Shown: positions 38,050 through 46,637, numbered from the stretch's first letter. The stretch: DNA of 64,000 nucleotides from Salinivirgaceae bacterium (GCA_017527435.1 JAFXQB010000009.1:60203-124202); one strand, 5' to 3'. Numbers and translations are program-made. Notes: generated by a model from the letters alone, not told the origin.

Positions 38050-39153
38050 TCACTGCCTTGCATAGAGTTTGCCGGGCATTCCGCGGACAACGCCGTTCAG
38101 TTCCATTGTGAGCAGCAGCGATGACACTTTGGGCATTGTCATTCCTGTGCTGCGGCTGATTTCGTCGATAGAGAGCTCGCCGTCTTGCAGAGCGTCGTAG
38201 ATTTTCTGGCTTTCGGGGTCAAGCTCGACAAACAGACTGCGCTGAATGGCTTTCGGTTGGCTGTTCCAACCCAAAACGTATTCAATATCAGCCAGTGATT
38301 CAACAAGATGCGCCTGATTGGTTTTGATGAGTTTGTTGCAACCCGACGAGAATTTGTCGGCCGGGCGGCCAGGCAGGGCAAACACATCGCGATTGTAAGA
38401 GTTGGCCAGTTCGGCAGTGATGAGCGAGCCGCCCTTGACATCGGACTCAACAACAATGGTGGCATCGCACAGGCCGGCAATTATGCGGTTCCGGCGCACG
38501 AAATTGGTTTTGTCGGGAACGGTTTTCGGGAAAAACTCGGTAACAAGGCCGCCGGTTTTCACCATTTCGGCCGCCACATCGCGGTGAGCGGTCGGGTAGA
38601 TGGTGTCAAGACCGTGCGCCAGAACACCATAGGTTGGAACGCCAAACTCAACACAAGCCTTATGCGCGGCAATGTCTATGCCGTAGGCCAGCCCGCTCAC
38701 AATGCTGACGTCGGGGTGGGTGCGGCTAATCTGCTCAACCAGCTCGCGGCAGAACGCCTGACCGCGCTGCGTGGCCGCCCGTGTGCCCACCATCGCCAGA
38801 AATTTCTTTTCTGATTCGATGGGCTGACCCTTCACGAAAAGCACCAATGGACTGTCTTCGCAAACCTTAAGGCGTACCGGATAATCCTTGTCGAACCAAG
38901 TAAGAATGCCTATCCCGAATTTTTCGGCAAACTCAAGCATCTCGTCGGCATGACGGTAATAATCTTCGCGCTTGATGGCATCAGCGAGAGCCTGCCCGAC
39001 GCCCGGAATATGCAGCAAATCGCTGTTTTTAAGCGCAAACATTCCTTTTATCCCGCCCGAATACGAGATAATCCGTTTCGACATCATGCTGCCGATGCCC
39101 GGCACCGCCCAAAGCGCCAGACAATCACGCAAGTCAGGCTTTTCCTGCCCCAT
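38050..39153 (-). CDS. dprA: DNA-processing protein DprA (Smf)
   Basis: 367 residues; binds single-stranded DNA and loads RecA during transformation. An N-terminal helix-hairpin-helix part (LLHIPGVGQALADAI), a Rossmann-like DprA core (AMVGTRAATQRGQAFCREL, IVSGLAYGIDIAAHKACVEFG, NRIIAGLCDATIVVES, GGSLITAELA, ALPGRP) and a C-terminal winged-helix domain (LSIDEISRSTGMTMPKVSSLLLTMELNGVV) are all present. Its ATG at 39153 overlaps the stop of the upstream membrane-protein gene by one base (TGATG), so translation is coupled. Confidence 0.95.
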   Translation of the reverse strand: MGQEKPDLRDCLALWAVPGIGSMMSKRIISYSGGIKGMFALKNSDLLHIPGVGQALADAIKREDYYRHADEMLEFAEKFGIGILTWFDKDYPVRLKVCEDSPLVLFVKGQPIESEKKFLAMVGTRAATQRGQAFCRELVEQISRTHPDVSIVSGLAYGIDIAAHKACVEFGVPTYGVLAHGLDTIYPTAHRDVAAEMVKTGGLVTEFFPKTVPDKTNFVRRNRIIAGLCDATIVVESDVKGGSLITAELANSYNRDVFALPGRPADKFSSGCNKLIKTNQAHLVESLADIEYVLGWNSQPKAIQRSLFVELDPESQKIYDALQDGELSIDEISRSTGMTMPKVSSLLLTMELNGVVRGMPGKLYARQ

Positions 39154-39620
39154 CAGTTGTTTTTCTTTTTTATTGTTTCGAGAATGGCGAATGCGCGTTT
39201 GATTTTTTCAATCTGCTCACCATCAAGCAAATTTATACAAACATCCGGATATTTTGCAACGCCACCGGGGGTATTTTTAAAAACGGAAAGGTAAGTGCGG
39301 AAACGCGTCTTTTTTATCTCATAACCAGCAAAATCGTTGGCATCAATTTCGATGGAATTGTTTTCAGTGCGGATGGGCCAAAGGGCTTTGTAGCGGACAA
39401 TCACCTTGTCGGGTCCGACAAAAACTATCACAAAGTTGTTGCCAAGCAACACTGCCACAGCAACATAGGCCAGCAAAACAGCGGCGCCGCAAAACAGCCA
39501 AATCAGGTTTGTGCTGAAATTGCCCCAGTAAATCACCGCCACCGACAGCACCACCAACACCGGCACAAAAGCGTAGGCCATGCGCACCTGCGATGCTTTA
39601 TTTGCGTTGTTGATTTCCAT
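39153..39620 (-). CDS. Membrane protein with PH-like domain
   Basis: 155 residues: two adjacent membrane segments at ~14-33 and ~38-60, then a soluble beta-rich domain (FVIVFVGPDKVIVRYKALWPIRTENNSIEIDANDFAGYEI) that resembles bacterial PH-type domains, and a charged helix at the end. Function unknown. Its stop overlaps the dprA start by one base. Confidence 0.7.
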   Translation of the reverse strand: MEINNANKASQVRMAYAFVPVLVVLSVAVIYWGNFSTNLIWLFCGAAVLLAYVAVAVLLGNNFVIVFVGPDKVIVRYKALWPIRTENNSIEIDANDFAGYEIKKTRFRTYLSVFKNTPGGVAKYPDVCINLLDGEQIEKIKRAFAILETIKKKNN

Positions 39621-39730
39621 TGTCCGTCGGTTTTAGTTTGCCAATAGCGGCATTGCCATAAATACATAAAGCGTACCAAACGGGCTCGATTGGTCAATTA
39701 TAATTGTCGCTTTGTCAAAGGGAATAATAA

Positions 39731-41011
39731 TCAATACCCATACCGCTGCGCCCACCAGTTTTTCAGGCGGGTGCGGATGTTCTCTTCCTGCGGGTTCTGC
39801 TGCGGGTTGTAAAACTTGCGGCCGCGCAACTCTTTGGGCAGAAAATCCTGGTCGACAAAATTGCCTTCGTAGTCGTGCGCGTACTTGTAGTTGGCGCCGT
39901 AGCCCATCTTTTCCATCAGTTTGGTGGGGGCGTTGCGCAGATGCAGTGGCACCGACAGATTGCCCGTCTGACCGACAGTTGAGAGTGCGTCGTTGATGGC
40001 CATATAGCCCGAATTGCTTTTGGGGCTCGATGCGAGATAAATGGCACATTCCGAGAGAATTATGCGCGATTCGGGCATTCCGATTTTGTTCACGGCGTCG
40101 AAACAGGCGTTGGCCAGCAGCAGGGCGTTGGGGTTGGCAAGGCCGATGTCTTCCGAAGCCGAAATGAGCAGCCGGCGGGCAATGAATTTCACATCTTCGC
40201 CACCGTCGAGCATCCGCGCAAGCCAGTAAACGGCGCCGTTTGGGTCGCTGCCGCGAATCGACTTGATGAAGGCCGAAATGATGTCATAGTGCATCTCACC
40301 GTTCTTGTCGTACACCGAAAGATTCTCTTGCAGAATGTCTTCAACAATCTTGTTATTGATTACGATTTCAGGTTTGCCCGATTGCGCGCCAACAACAATA
40401 TCGATGATATTGAGCAACTTACGCGCATCGCCACCCGAGTAGCGGAACATTGCTTCCTTTTCTTCGACGTTGATTTTCATCTGTTTCAAGTCGGAATCGC
40501 AGGTGAGAGCGCGGTTGAGCAGTTCGTCAAGGTCTTCGGGTTCAAGCGATTTGAGCACGTAAACCTGACATCGCGAAAGCAGCGGCGAAATGACTTCGAA
40601 CGACGGATTTTCGGTGGTGGCGCCAATGAGCGTCACCACGCCTTGCTCAACAGCGCCCAGAAGCGAGTCTTGCTGCGCCTTGCTGAAGCGGTGAATCTCG
40701 TCGATGAAAAGAATGGGGTTCGGCTGGTCGAAAAACTGCTGGCGCTTGGCCTGGTCGATGGTGTCGCGGACATCTTTCACACCCGAACTGATGGCGCTCA
40801 ACGAGAAGAACGCGCGTCCCTGCAAGTGGCTGATAATGTTTGCCAAAGTGGTTTTTCCAACGCCCGGTGGGCCCCACAGAATCATACTCGGGATGCGCCC
40901 CGACTCGATTGAACGGCGCAGAATAGCCCCCTTCCCGACCAGATGTTTCTGGCCGATGTACTCGTCCAGACTTTTCGGACGCAACCGTTCGGCTAATGGC
41001 AAATTCGGCAT
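39731..41011 (-). CDS. rarA: Replication-associated recombination protein A (RarA/MgsA)
   Basis: 426-residue AAA+ ATPase of the clamp-loader group that works at stalled replication forks. Walker A GPPGVGKTT, Walker B FIDEIHRF, sensor 1 GATTENPSF, arginine finger region LLSRCQVY, and the tetramer-forming C-terminal domain (SEDIGLANPNALLLA, GYGANYKYAHDYEGNFVDQDFLP). The ATG at 41011 begins MPNLPLAERLRPKSLDEY, as in the family; a longer frame to 41071 adds 20 unrelated residues. The sequence TATCTTCG on the minus strand at 41035-41042 is one base off the -7 consensus. Confidence 0.94.
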   Translation of the reverse strand: MPNLPLAERLRPKSLDEYIGQKHLVGKGAILRRSIESGRIPSMILWGPPGVGKTTLANIISHLQGRAFFSLSAISSGVKDVRDTIDQAKRQQFFDQPNPILFIDEIHRFSKAQQDSLLGAVEQGVVTLIGATTENPSFEVISPLLSRCQVYVLKSLEPEDLDELLNRALTCDSDLKQMKINVEEKEAMFRYSGGDARKLLNIIDIVVGAQSGKPEIVINNKIVEDILQENLSVYDKNGEMHYDIISAFIKSIRGSDPNGAVYWLARMLDGGEDVKFIARRLLISASEDIGLANPNALLLANACFDAVNKIGMPESRIILSECAIYLASSPKSNSGYMAINDALSTVGQTGNLSVPLHLRNAPTKLMEKMGYGANYKYAHDYEGNFVDQDFLPKELRGRKFYNPQQNPQEENIRTRLKNWWAQRYGY

Positions 41012-41124
41012 CGGTTCTGCTGTTTTTCGATTGGCGAAGATAAAAAACGCTAACCTAAACCAAAAATGCAAATGACATTAAATCTCGCATCAAAACACCA
41101 AACTCTCAAAATCCTAACTATCAT

Positions 41125-41132
41125 TATCTTTG
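41125..41132 (+). promoter_or_regulatory. -7 promoter element (TATCTTTG) of AlkD-like gene
   Basis: Perfect TAnnTTTG, 16 bases before the ATG at 41149. Confidence 0.55.
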
Positions 41133-41148
41133 CCAAAAACAAAAAACG

Positions 41149-41838
41149 ATGTTTGGACTGCCAACACACTTGCAACATACTGACGATGCGGAACTTAAGC
41201 AGATTTTGCAGCAAACCATAATGCTGCAGAACGGTGCCGTGGCTTCGCAGATGGCCAAGTCGGGTGTGCGCGGAATGATGAATTACGGCGTGTCGCTGGT
41301 GGATTTGCGAAACATTGCACGGCAATATGGTGTTAATCACAGTCTTGCCCAGCGGCTCTGCCCGTTGCAGATTCGCGAAGCCAAAATTCTCGCATCGCTT
41401 CTATTCGACCCGAACGCTCTGAATGATAATGATTTGACGCTAATGGCCAATTCAATAACAAACATTGATATGGCCGAGAATTTTGCGCAGAACATTGTCA
41501 GCAAAATTGCTGACCGTGACTTTTTCAGCCAACTTGCCAATGGCGACAAATGGCATCTGCTGACTGCCATCAACGCTGTGGGCTGGGCGGTTGCGCAGCA
41601 TCGGCAGCACTCTGATATTTTGTCCGATTGGTTTACAGACAACATCGAATCAATTGTCAATCAGAATATTGCAGAAACGGCACGACCGATTGTGTCAACA
41701 ATGACTGCCATTGCTGACATTTCGGAACCGAAAAAACTGACAATCGAAAACATTGCGCAAAGACTAATATCTTCGCAATCGACATTTGTACAAAATATTG
41801 GCAATCAGTTTATTCGATTACACCAAGATGAATTTTAA
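41149..41838 (+). CDS. AlkD-like HEAT-repeat protein (DNA alkylation repair family, divergent)
   Basis: 229 residues, all helical. The pattern AVASQMAKSGVRGMMNYGVSLVDLRNIARQYG... followed by LAQRLCPLQIREAKILASLLFDP matches the AlkD/DNA alkylation repair family. In true AlkD the next repeats carry conserved Trp and Asp that hold the damaged base. Here that stretch (ITNIDMAENFAQNI) has the Asp but lacks the usual Trp, so glycosylase activity is uncertain. It is transcribed away from rarA, sharing a 137-base divergent region. Confidence 0.7.
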   Translation: MFGLPTHLQHTDDAELKQILQQTIMLQNGAVASQMAKSGVRGMMNYGVSLVDLRNIARQYGVNHSLAQRLCPLQIREAKILASLLFDPNALNDNDLTLMANSITNIDMAENFAQNIVSKIADRDFFSQLANGDKWHLLTAINAVGWAVAQHRQHSDILSDWFTDNIESIVNQNIAETARPIVSTMTAIADISEPKKLTIENIAQRLISSQSTFVQNIGNQFIRLHQDEF

Positions 41839-41955
41839 TAATCAATCACCGATACACCGGAACGTGACAAAACCGACATAATAGTTTTTGGTACATTTTT
41901 TGTCATAGCACGTTTCGCAAAACTTTTTCTGACACATAATTAAAAACATAACACT

Positions 41956-42720
41956 ATGAATTTCAACAAGACATCGAACCCGACACTGGGCGAGAAAATC
42001 ATTAAAGATTACGCATTTGCCGCCACCGATGGCGCAATGACGGTGCAAGGCACGATAAACAAAATTGCTCTGCTGCTGGCACTTGTGATTGCCGGCGCGG
42101 TTTTTACGTGGGCAAAAACTATGAGCGGCGTTGAGACGGGCAGCGTTGTTGGTGTTCAAGGCTGGATGATTGGCGGCAGCATTTCGGCATTCATCCTTGC
42201 ACTCATCATCACGTTCAAAAAGAACCTTGCGCCGATTCTGTCGCCGGTTTACGCCATCTGCGAAGGCCTTTGCCTTGGTGCTCTTTCGGCTTATTTCGAA
42301 GTGATGTTTCCTGGTCTGGTAATGCGCGCTGTCCTGCTCACATTCAGCGTATTATTCGGCATGCTCTTCATGTACAAGGTGCAGATTATAAAGGTCACGC
42401 AACGCTTCCGCGCGATAGTTCTGGCTGCCACCGTCGGCATTGCACTGGCTTATCTGATTTCGTTCATACTCAACTTGTTCGGTGTCAATATGGGCTTCAT
42501 CTTGGGTGGTGGTTCGTTTGGGCTTATCATCAGCTTGGTGGTTGTGGCTGTTGCCGCGCTTAATCTGGTTCTCGATTTCGATTTCATCGAGAAAGGCACC
42601 GAAGCCGGCCTTCCATCGTTCTTCGAGTGGTACGGCGCTTTCGGCCTGATGGTGACGCTTATTTGGCTCTACATTGAGATTCTGCGCCTGTTGGCAACCA
42701 TCGCCAGCAATAGAAACTGA
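41956..42720 (+). CDS. Bax inhibitor-1/YccA family membrane protein
   Basis: 254 residues with seven membrane segments: a soluble N-terminus (MNFNKTSNPTLGEKII) and segments from about residue 35 onward, including SPVYAICEGLCLGALSAYFE, the family's central region, and NLVLDFDFIEKGTEAGLPSFFEWYGAFGL near the C-terminus with the acidic residues that in YetJ sense pH and pass calcium. The long form with an N-terminal cytoplasmic part is usual in Bacteroidota. Calcium leak is established for YetJ only; here it is inference. Confidence 0.88.
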   Translation: MNFNKTSNPTLGEKIIKDYAFAATDGAMTVQGTINKIALLLALVIAGAVFTWAKTMSGVETGSVVGVQGWMIGGSISAFILALIITFKKNLAPILSPVYAICEGLCLGALSAYFEVMFPGLVMRAVLLTFSVLFGMLFMYKVQIIKVTQRFRAIVLAATVGIALAYLISFILNLFGVNMGFILGGGSFGLIISLVVVAVAALNLVLDFDFIEKGTEAGLPSFFEWYGAFGLMVTLIWLYIEILRLLATIASNRN

Positions 42721-42792
42721 TTCTCACTACTGCCGGCGTCATAAGAATGGATTTACCCTTTCGTCTGATTAACAAACGGCTACAATATCAGC

Positions 42793-42823
42793 ATAGGTCG
42801 CAAAAAGCGGCCTATTGCTTTTT
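42793..42823 (+). terminator. Terminator after Bax-inhibitor-like gene
   Basis: A 9-bp stem, ATAGGTCGC/GCGGCCTAT (one T-G pair), with an AAAAA loop is followed by TGCTTTTTTA. The T run touches the stop codon of the converging tatD gene. Confidence 0.8.
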
Positions 42824-43596
42824 TATGAGAGTCCGAACAATTTCTCGGCATTGGCGGTCGTATGTGTGGCAACATCTTCGACGCTAATCTGCTTTATTTC
42901 AGCTAATTTCTGCGCTACAAGTGGCAGAAAACTGCTTTCGTTGCGCTGCCCGCGATGTGGCACCGGCGCCAGATAAGGGCAATCTGTTTCCAAAATAAGA
43001 TGTTGAATGTCAATCTGTTCGACAACAGATGGCAAATCTGATTTTTTGAATGTTAGCACACCGCCAATACCCAGCAAGAAACCCATACTGATGGCTTGGC
43101 GAGCCTGCTCAACAGTGCCCGAGAAACAGTGGAAAACACCGCGCAGACAGTCATCGGCAAGTGGCTCGAGCGCCGCAATGGTCTTTTCGATGGCATTTCG
43201 GATGTGGATTATCACCGGAAGCCCTAAATCCTTCGCCCATCGCACCTGAACGGCGAAAGCATCGAATTGCTCACGCTCGAAGGTCTGGTCCCAATAAAGG
43301 TCGATGCCAATCTCGCCCACGGCGCAAAACTGGCGGCCACTGGCCAGCATTGTCTCAACATCGTTCAGTGCGGTAAGGTAACTGCCATCAACCGATGTGG
43401 GATGCAGTCCGGCACAAGCAAAAAAATGTTTCGGGTCGGAATCGGCCAGGTTGAGCATTGCCTGCCGCGATGTGGCGTCGATGTCGGGCAGAATCAGACG
43501 TTTAACCCCCGCTTCAAAACACCGCTGAATAGCTTCGTCACGGTCAGCATCGAATTCTTCAGAATAAATGTGCGAGTGTGTATCGATGAAATCCAT
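42823..43596 (-). CDS. tatD: TatD-family metal-dependent DNase
   Basis: 257 residues, TIM-barrel amidohydrolase fold. Metal ligands are in place: DTHSHIY at residues ~5-11, Glu in AVGEIGIDLYW, His in VIIHIRNA, His in GVFHCFSG, Asp in ILETDCPYLAP. These enzymes are 3'-5' exonucleases or deoxyribonucleases for damaged DNA. The ATG at 43596 begins MDFIDTHSH as in the family; a frame open to 43641 would add 15 residues of no similarity. Confidence 0.93.
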   Translation of the reverse strand: MDFIDTHSHIYSEEFDADRDEAIQRCFEAGVKRLILPDIDATSRQAMLNLADSDPKHFFACAGLHPTSVDGSYLTALNDVETMLASGRQFCAVGEIGIDLYWDQTFEREQFDAFAVQVRWAKDLGLPVIIHIRNAIEKTIAALEPLADDCLRGVFHCFSGTVEQARQAISMGFLLGIGGVLTFKKSDLPSVVEQIDIQHLILETDCPYLAPVPHRGQRNESSFLPLVAQKLAEIKQISVEDVATHTTANAEKLFGLS

Positions 43597-43617
43597 TTCA
43601 ATTTTCCAACAACCAAT

Positions 43618-43633
43618 CCCAATAGCTATCGGG
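43618..43633. repeat. Palindrome CCCAATAGCTATCGGG, copy 2
   Basis: One base differs from the perfect CCCGATAGCTATCGGG at 37996. It lies between two same-strand genes, just upstream of tatD. Confidence 0.6.
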
Positions 43634-43647
43634 ACCAACACCCAGAT

Positions 43648-44298
43648 TTACAACTTGATAATATTGCTCTTAATGGCATATTTCACCAAATCGACGGTGC
43701 TTTTCAGGTTGAGTTTCTGCATTATATGGTTTTTGTGCGTCTCGACGGTGCGGACACTGATAAACAGTTTGTCGGCAATTTCCTGATTGCTGAAGCCGTC
43801 GCCCCAAAGTTTCAAAATCTCAATCTGACGGGCGCTCAACGGGTCGTCGTCATCATCGGCTTGCGAATCGGTTAAATTGCTCGAAATGTAGCGATTAAGC
43901 AGCAGCTGCGTGATGCTGTCGCTGTAGTAGTCGTGGCCAGCACGCAGCGAAAAAATGGCCTGCGCCAGCTCTCCGCCAGTGGCATCAATGGTAATGTAGC
44001 CTTTGGCTCCGGCTTTTATCGAGCGCAGAATCACATCGTCACGGTTTGCGTTCGAGAGCAGCAGGATTTTCAGCTTCGGATATTTCAGCATTGTGTCGAT
44101 GATAAAATTCAGTTCGGCCGTCGAAAGCTCGAACATATTCACAACTAGCACGTGCACAATGTGTTGCTTCATCTTCTCGAACAGGGCCGGCTTGTCGCTG
44201 GTGGCAATCACCACTTTAATATCGGAATAATTTGATAAATAAGCAGTTAAGCTCTCGAGAATCAGTTTGTGCTGACTGAATAATCCTACAAATACCAT
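43648..44298 (-). CDS. NarL/LuxR-type regulator with degenerate receiver domain
   Basis: 216 residues. The N-terminal ~125 residues fold as a receiver by pattern (MVFVGLFSQHKLILESL, LKILLLSNANRDDVILRSIKAGAKGYITI), but the residues needed for phosphorylation are missing. The acidic pair after strand 1 is Ser-Gln, the acceptor Asp after strand 3 is Asn (LVVNMFELS), and the Lys after strand 5 is Ile. The C-terminal LuxR HTH is intact (LSARQIEILKLWGDGFSNQEIADKLFISVRTVETHKNHIMQKL). It is an orphan with no kinase nearby. Compare the complete paralogue at 59363. It probably works without phosphorylation. Confidence 0.88.
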   Translation of the reverse strand: MVFVGLFSQHKLILESLTAYLSNYSDIKVVIATSDKPALFEKMKQHIVHVLVVNMFELSTAELNFIIDTMLKYPKLKILLLSNANRDDVILRSIKAGAKGYITIDATGGELAQAIFSLRAGHDYYSDSITQLLLNRYISSNLTDSQADDDDDPLSARQIEILKLWGDGFSNQEIADKLFISVRTVETHKNHIMQKLNLKSTVDLVKYAIKSNIIKL

Positions 44299-44570
44299 AA
44301 AAATGCGTTTTTTAAGTTTCTAAAATATCGCTTGCCTGAAACGCATTGCAATATTAATTTTTTTCGGTTTTCTGCAAAATGCGTGCTACACTAACTGTTA
44401 GATTGCTTTTTTTTGATTAAGGACCCGGTAGTTATCGAGAATACAGACAACACTGATTTACACGTTTTTGCCGCTAACCGATTTTGTCCGATTTAAACCG
44501 AATTTAAAAATGTAGGGTTACCACATTGTGACAGCCCTACATTTTACATTATCAATTATTTACCAAATTT
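44299..44570. other. Intergenic region with terminator, left of decayed T9SS tail
   Basis: No coding sequence seen. The only clear structure is the hairpin at 44507-44545. A near match to the -7 element (TATTTTAG on the minus strand, about 44322-44329) may serve the regulator gene. Confidence 0.4.
44507..44545 (-). terminator. Terminator downstream of the surface-protein locus
   Basis: An 11-bp stem, AAAATGTAGGG/CCCTACATTTT, with a 17-base loop is followed on the minus strand by TTAAATT. It lies just beyond the decayed sorting tail, where the original gene would have ended. Confidence 0.65.
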
Positions 44571-44690
44571 TCAATCCATCACAACCCGTTTAACCGCATT
44601 GCCTGTTTTCACAATGTAAACGCCTGTATTTTTGACGGTTATCGTTGAATAGACGCGATTGTTTGCGTCCTTCTTGAATTTCAACTAACG
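44571..44690 (-). pseudogene. Remnant of a T9SS C-terminal sorting domain
   Basis: On the minus strand the frame ending at the TGA at 44573-44571 reads LKFKKDANNRVYSTITVKN then TGVYIVKTGNAVKRVVMD. This is the last third of a type A T9SS tail (compare GIYVLRF...VVKY of the giant protein). It is cut off from the preceding gene by two in-frame stops (TAG just before LKFKK and TAA further up) and by a frame change near 44780. The first parts of the tail (PNP motif) are not recognisable. Confidence 0.65.
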
Positions 44691-44761
44691 AATGGCGGAA
44701 CGGCGAGCTGAAATTAAACATTATTCGGTATGGCCAACAGTTTCATTTATCGGTAGCATTG

Positions 44762-45496
44762 CTAATTCGAGCGTCGAATTGGACGGACCGAATTTCCGGA
44801 TTTGCGCTCATCGTAGCCGGTTGCTGACACTTTTTCTCTGTATATGTGGCAAATACGAGCGGCTGCTGGGCCTACAGAGTATATTGAAGCCGACCAATAA
44901 TAGCCATCAAGTCCAACGCGGATGGTCTTTAATTCGATACGGCACCCTGCAGCAGGCAGAAAAATATGCGTATCGTTTGCTATAGAGTAAGCGTGGCCGG
45001 ATTCTTTTATTGTCTGTTTGTCTTTGGTTTTGTTATACGATTTGTAAACTATATATCCAGCCTTGTTTGTTCCACTATAATTATCTGTCCATTCCCAATA
45101 GCATTCATCGTATAGTTCTTGAAAATCATCTCGGGTAGGCATAAGCCAACCGTTCCCCCAATTAGCTATGGCAGCATCATCGTCCGATTCAAGAATGGTT
45201 TTGCTATTAACAGTACCATATGTTCGGCTATTATAATATTTAAAAAGACCATCTTTATCGTAATACTTATATGTATCCCAATCGTAATATCCCTTCGTCT
45301 CTGTTTCTCCCCACGCATAGTAGTCACCATAATCCCAAGGATTTGCAGCACCGATATTACAAGTCGCCCAAAGAGTGCCACTCGTAAGACTCAAATCGAC
45401 CCATTCGTGTCCGCCTGTTGTACCTTTTACAATTTTTGTTGCAGAAGGTGCTATTAAAGGCATTGTCACAAAAATGAAAATAAATATTTTTTTCAT
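44762..45496 (-). CDS. Exported protein with Fibrobacter-type major paralogous domain, tail lost
   Basis: 244 residues: signal peptide (MKKIFIFIFVTMPLIAPSA), then a domain with VDLSLTSGTLWATCNIGA, GDYYAWGETETKGYYDW, WGNGWLMPTRDDFQELYDECYWEWT and GYYWSASIYS...GNSVRPIRRSN. This is the lectin-like domain that Bacteroidetes/Fibrobacter surface proteins carry in many copies. Such proteins normally end in a T9SS tail. Here the frame stops at 44764, and the remnant of a tail lies out of frame just beyond it. It is thus probably a truncated gene whose product reaches the periplasm but not the surface. Base composition is more AT-rich than in the core genes around. Confidence 0.75.
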   Translation of the reverse strand: MKKIFIFIFVTMPLIAPSATKIVKGTTGGHEWVDLSLTSGTLWATCNIGAANPWDYGDYYAWGETETKGYYDWDTYKYYDKDGLFKYYNSRTYGTVNSKTILESDDDAAIANWGNGWLMPTRDDFQELYDECYWEWTDNYSGTNKAGYIVYKSYNKTKDKQTIKESGHAYSIANDTHIFLPAAGCRIELKTIRVGLDGYYWSASIYSVGPAAARICHIYREKVSATGYDERKSGNSVRPIRRSN

Positions 45497-45511
45497 AGTT
45501 TTGATTTTTAA

Positions 45512-45721
45512 TTATTTAACAATAGATTCAATGACTGGGACATTAATTCCACGTTTCTTTAAAATTGATTCAACCAAATCTTTTACATAAGGTTTAGCAG
45601 ACGACCCAATACGTATTTCTTTAATCAAAGTCTGCGTTTGAAAGTCAAATCCTATACAATCTCCTTGAAAAACCTTTTGATAATCTTCATAGAGCAATCG
45701 CAATTCTTTCTCATTTTTCAT
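45512..45721 (-). pseudogene. DUF2971-like gene, C-terminal part after frameshift
   Basis: From the ATG at 45721 this reads MKNEKELRLLYEDYQKVF... then LIKEIRIGSSAKPYVKDLVESILKK, which is exactly how DUF2971 proteins end (E.ELR, then LI.EI..... and a terminal helix). It overlaps the N-terminal part at 45711-46208 in another frame. Removing one A from the run at 45714-45718 (plus-strand TTTTT) joins the two as YENEKELRLL. It could also be translated as a separate 69-residue peptide. Confidence 0.6.
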
Positions 45722-46208
45722 AAGGCTTTGTTTTCGAAAGAGCAACGTAGTAAAAATTGAATGGTTTGCCGTATTTTTGAGTCATTCCTACATAATTGTC
45801 AATGTAATCAACTCTTGCCGCAGTTATAGAAATATCTCTATTTTCGGGGATATTATTAAATGCGGCGAAAATACTCCTTACATCGGATTTTATTGCAACT
45901 CCAGTTGCCGCATCAGCATATGCGTTCCACATTCCAAAAGATTCATAATCAGATAAACGCCAACAGTTAACAAATGTTTCCTTTTTAAATCTCTCTATTT
46001 CTTCTTTGTAAACTTCCGGTGTAAGTTGTAAAATATTCGCATCAGCTTCAAATACAGGAAACTCATTAGGATCAGCAAAACAATTTGCCCTTGTAAAATA
46101 GAGTTTTTCCGTCTCAAGCAGAGCTATAAATGCAGGAAAAGGAAAGTATTTCCAAATGGTTTCTCCTTCTGAAAATTCAACACCTACGTATTCGTGTTTT
46201 TTTAGCAT
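45711..46208 (-). pseudogene. DUF2971-like gene, N-terminal part before frameshift
   Basis: 165 residues: MLKKHEYVGVEFSEGETIWKY, then LLETEKLYFTRANCFADPNEF and CWRLSDYESFGMWNAYADAATGVAIKSD, the conserved first half of DUF2971. It ends abruptly in KTKPYEK at a TGA created by a one-base slip in an A5 run. The missing C-terminus lies in the -1 relative frame at 45512-45721. The family is found near mobile and defence genes but has no firm function. A sequencing error or slippage-type recoding would restore a protein of about 232 residues. Confidence 0.65.
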
Positions 46209-46246
46209 AGTTGAATTGTTCTGATTGTTACAATAATGTCATATTG

Positions 46247-46540
46247 TCACAATTTAACTCCATAGTTTTCTGGAAGGTTATATATTGAGTCGAAACAAAA
46301 TACACCCATTGTTCGCATATGACTTTTGTTGAGTACAATAACTATATCCACGTCGTTGTTTACAAATCTTGATATTGCCGCTTGCCCATCCCAAATTTGC
46401 GCATATAATAATTCAAACTTTGTTCGCAGTTCAGCATCAGTGGGTACAATGATTATTTCATCAATTGTCGCGCCTTTCCATTCTTTCCCAATCAAATGAC
46501 TGTTGGCATTTTTAATTTTCTCGGCATCGTTATAATTCAT
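46247..46540 (-). CDS. Hypothetical protein, 97 residues
   Basis: Not recognised. The protein is soluble: it starts MNYNDAEKIKNANSHLIG and has a middle part DEIIIVPTDAELRTKFELL and a strand DVDIVIVLNKS. The pattern of a hydrophobic strand with D.D is reminiscent of small nucleotidyltransferases, but the required GS motif is absent, so I do not assign it. It ends 38 bases before the DUF2971-like gene on the same strand and may be cotranscribed with it. Confidence 0.55.
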   Translation of the reverse strand: MNYNDAEKIKNANSHLIGKEWKGATIDEIIIVPTDAELRTKFELLYAQIWDGQAAISRFVNNDVDIVIVLNKSHMRTMGVFCFDSIYNLPENYGVKL

Positions 46541-46637
46541 AGTCTTTCCATCTTAAAATATAACTCCATAAAGTTACTAACTCAACACTCACACTAATAA
46601 CACTTTACCGTCATTATTACAAACACATATGTCAGTA

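Noticed and set aside
46247..46540. Small nucleotidyltransferase (MNT-like)
   Set aside because: The strand DVDIVIVL resembles it, but the catalytic GSxxxG motif is missing.
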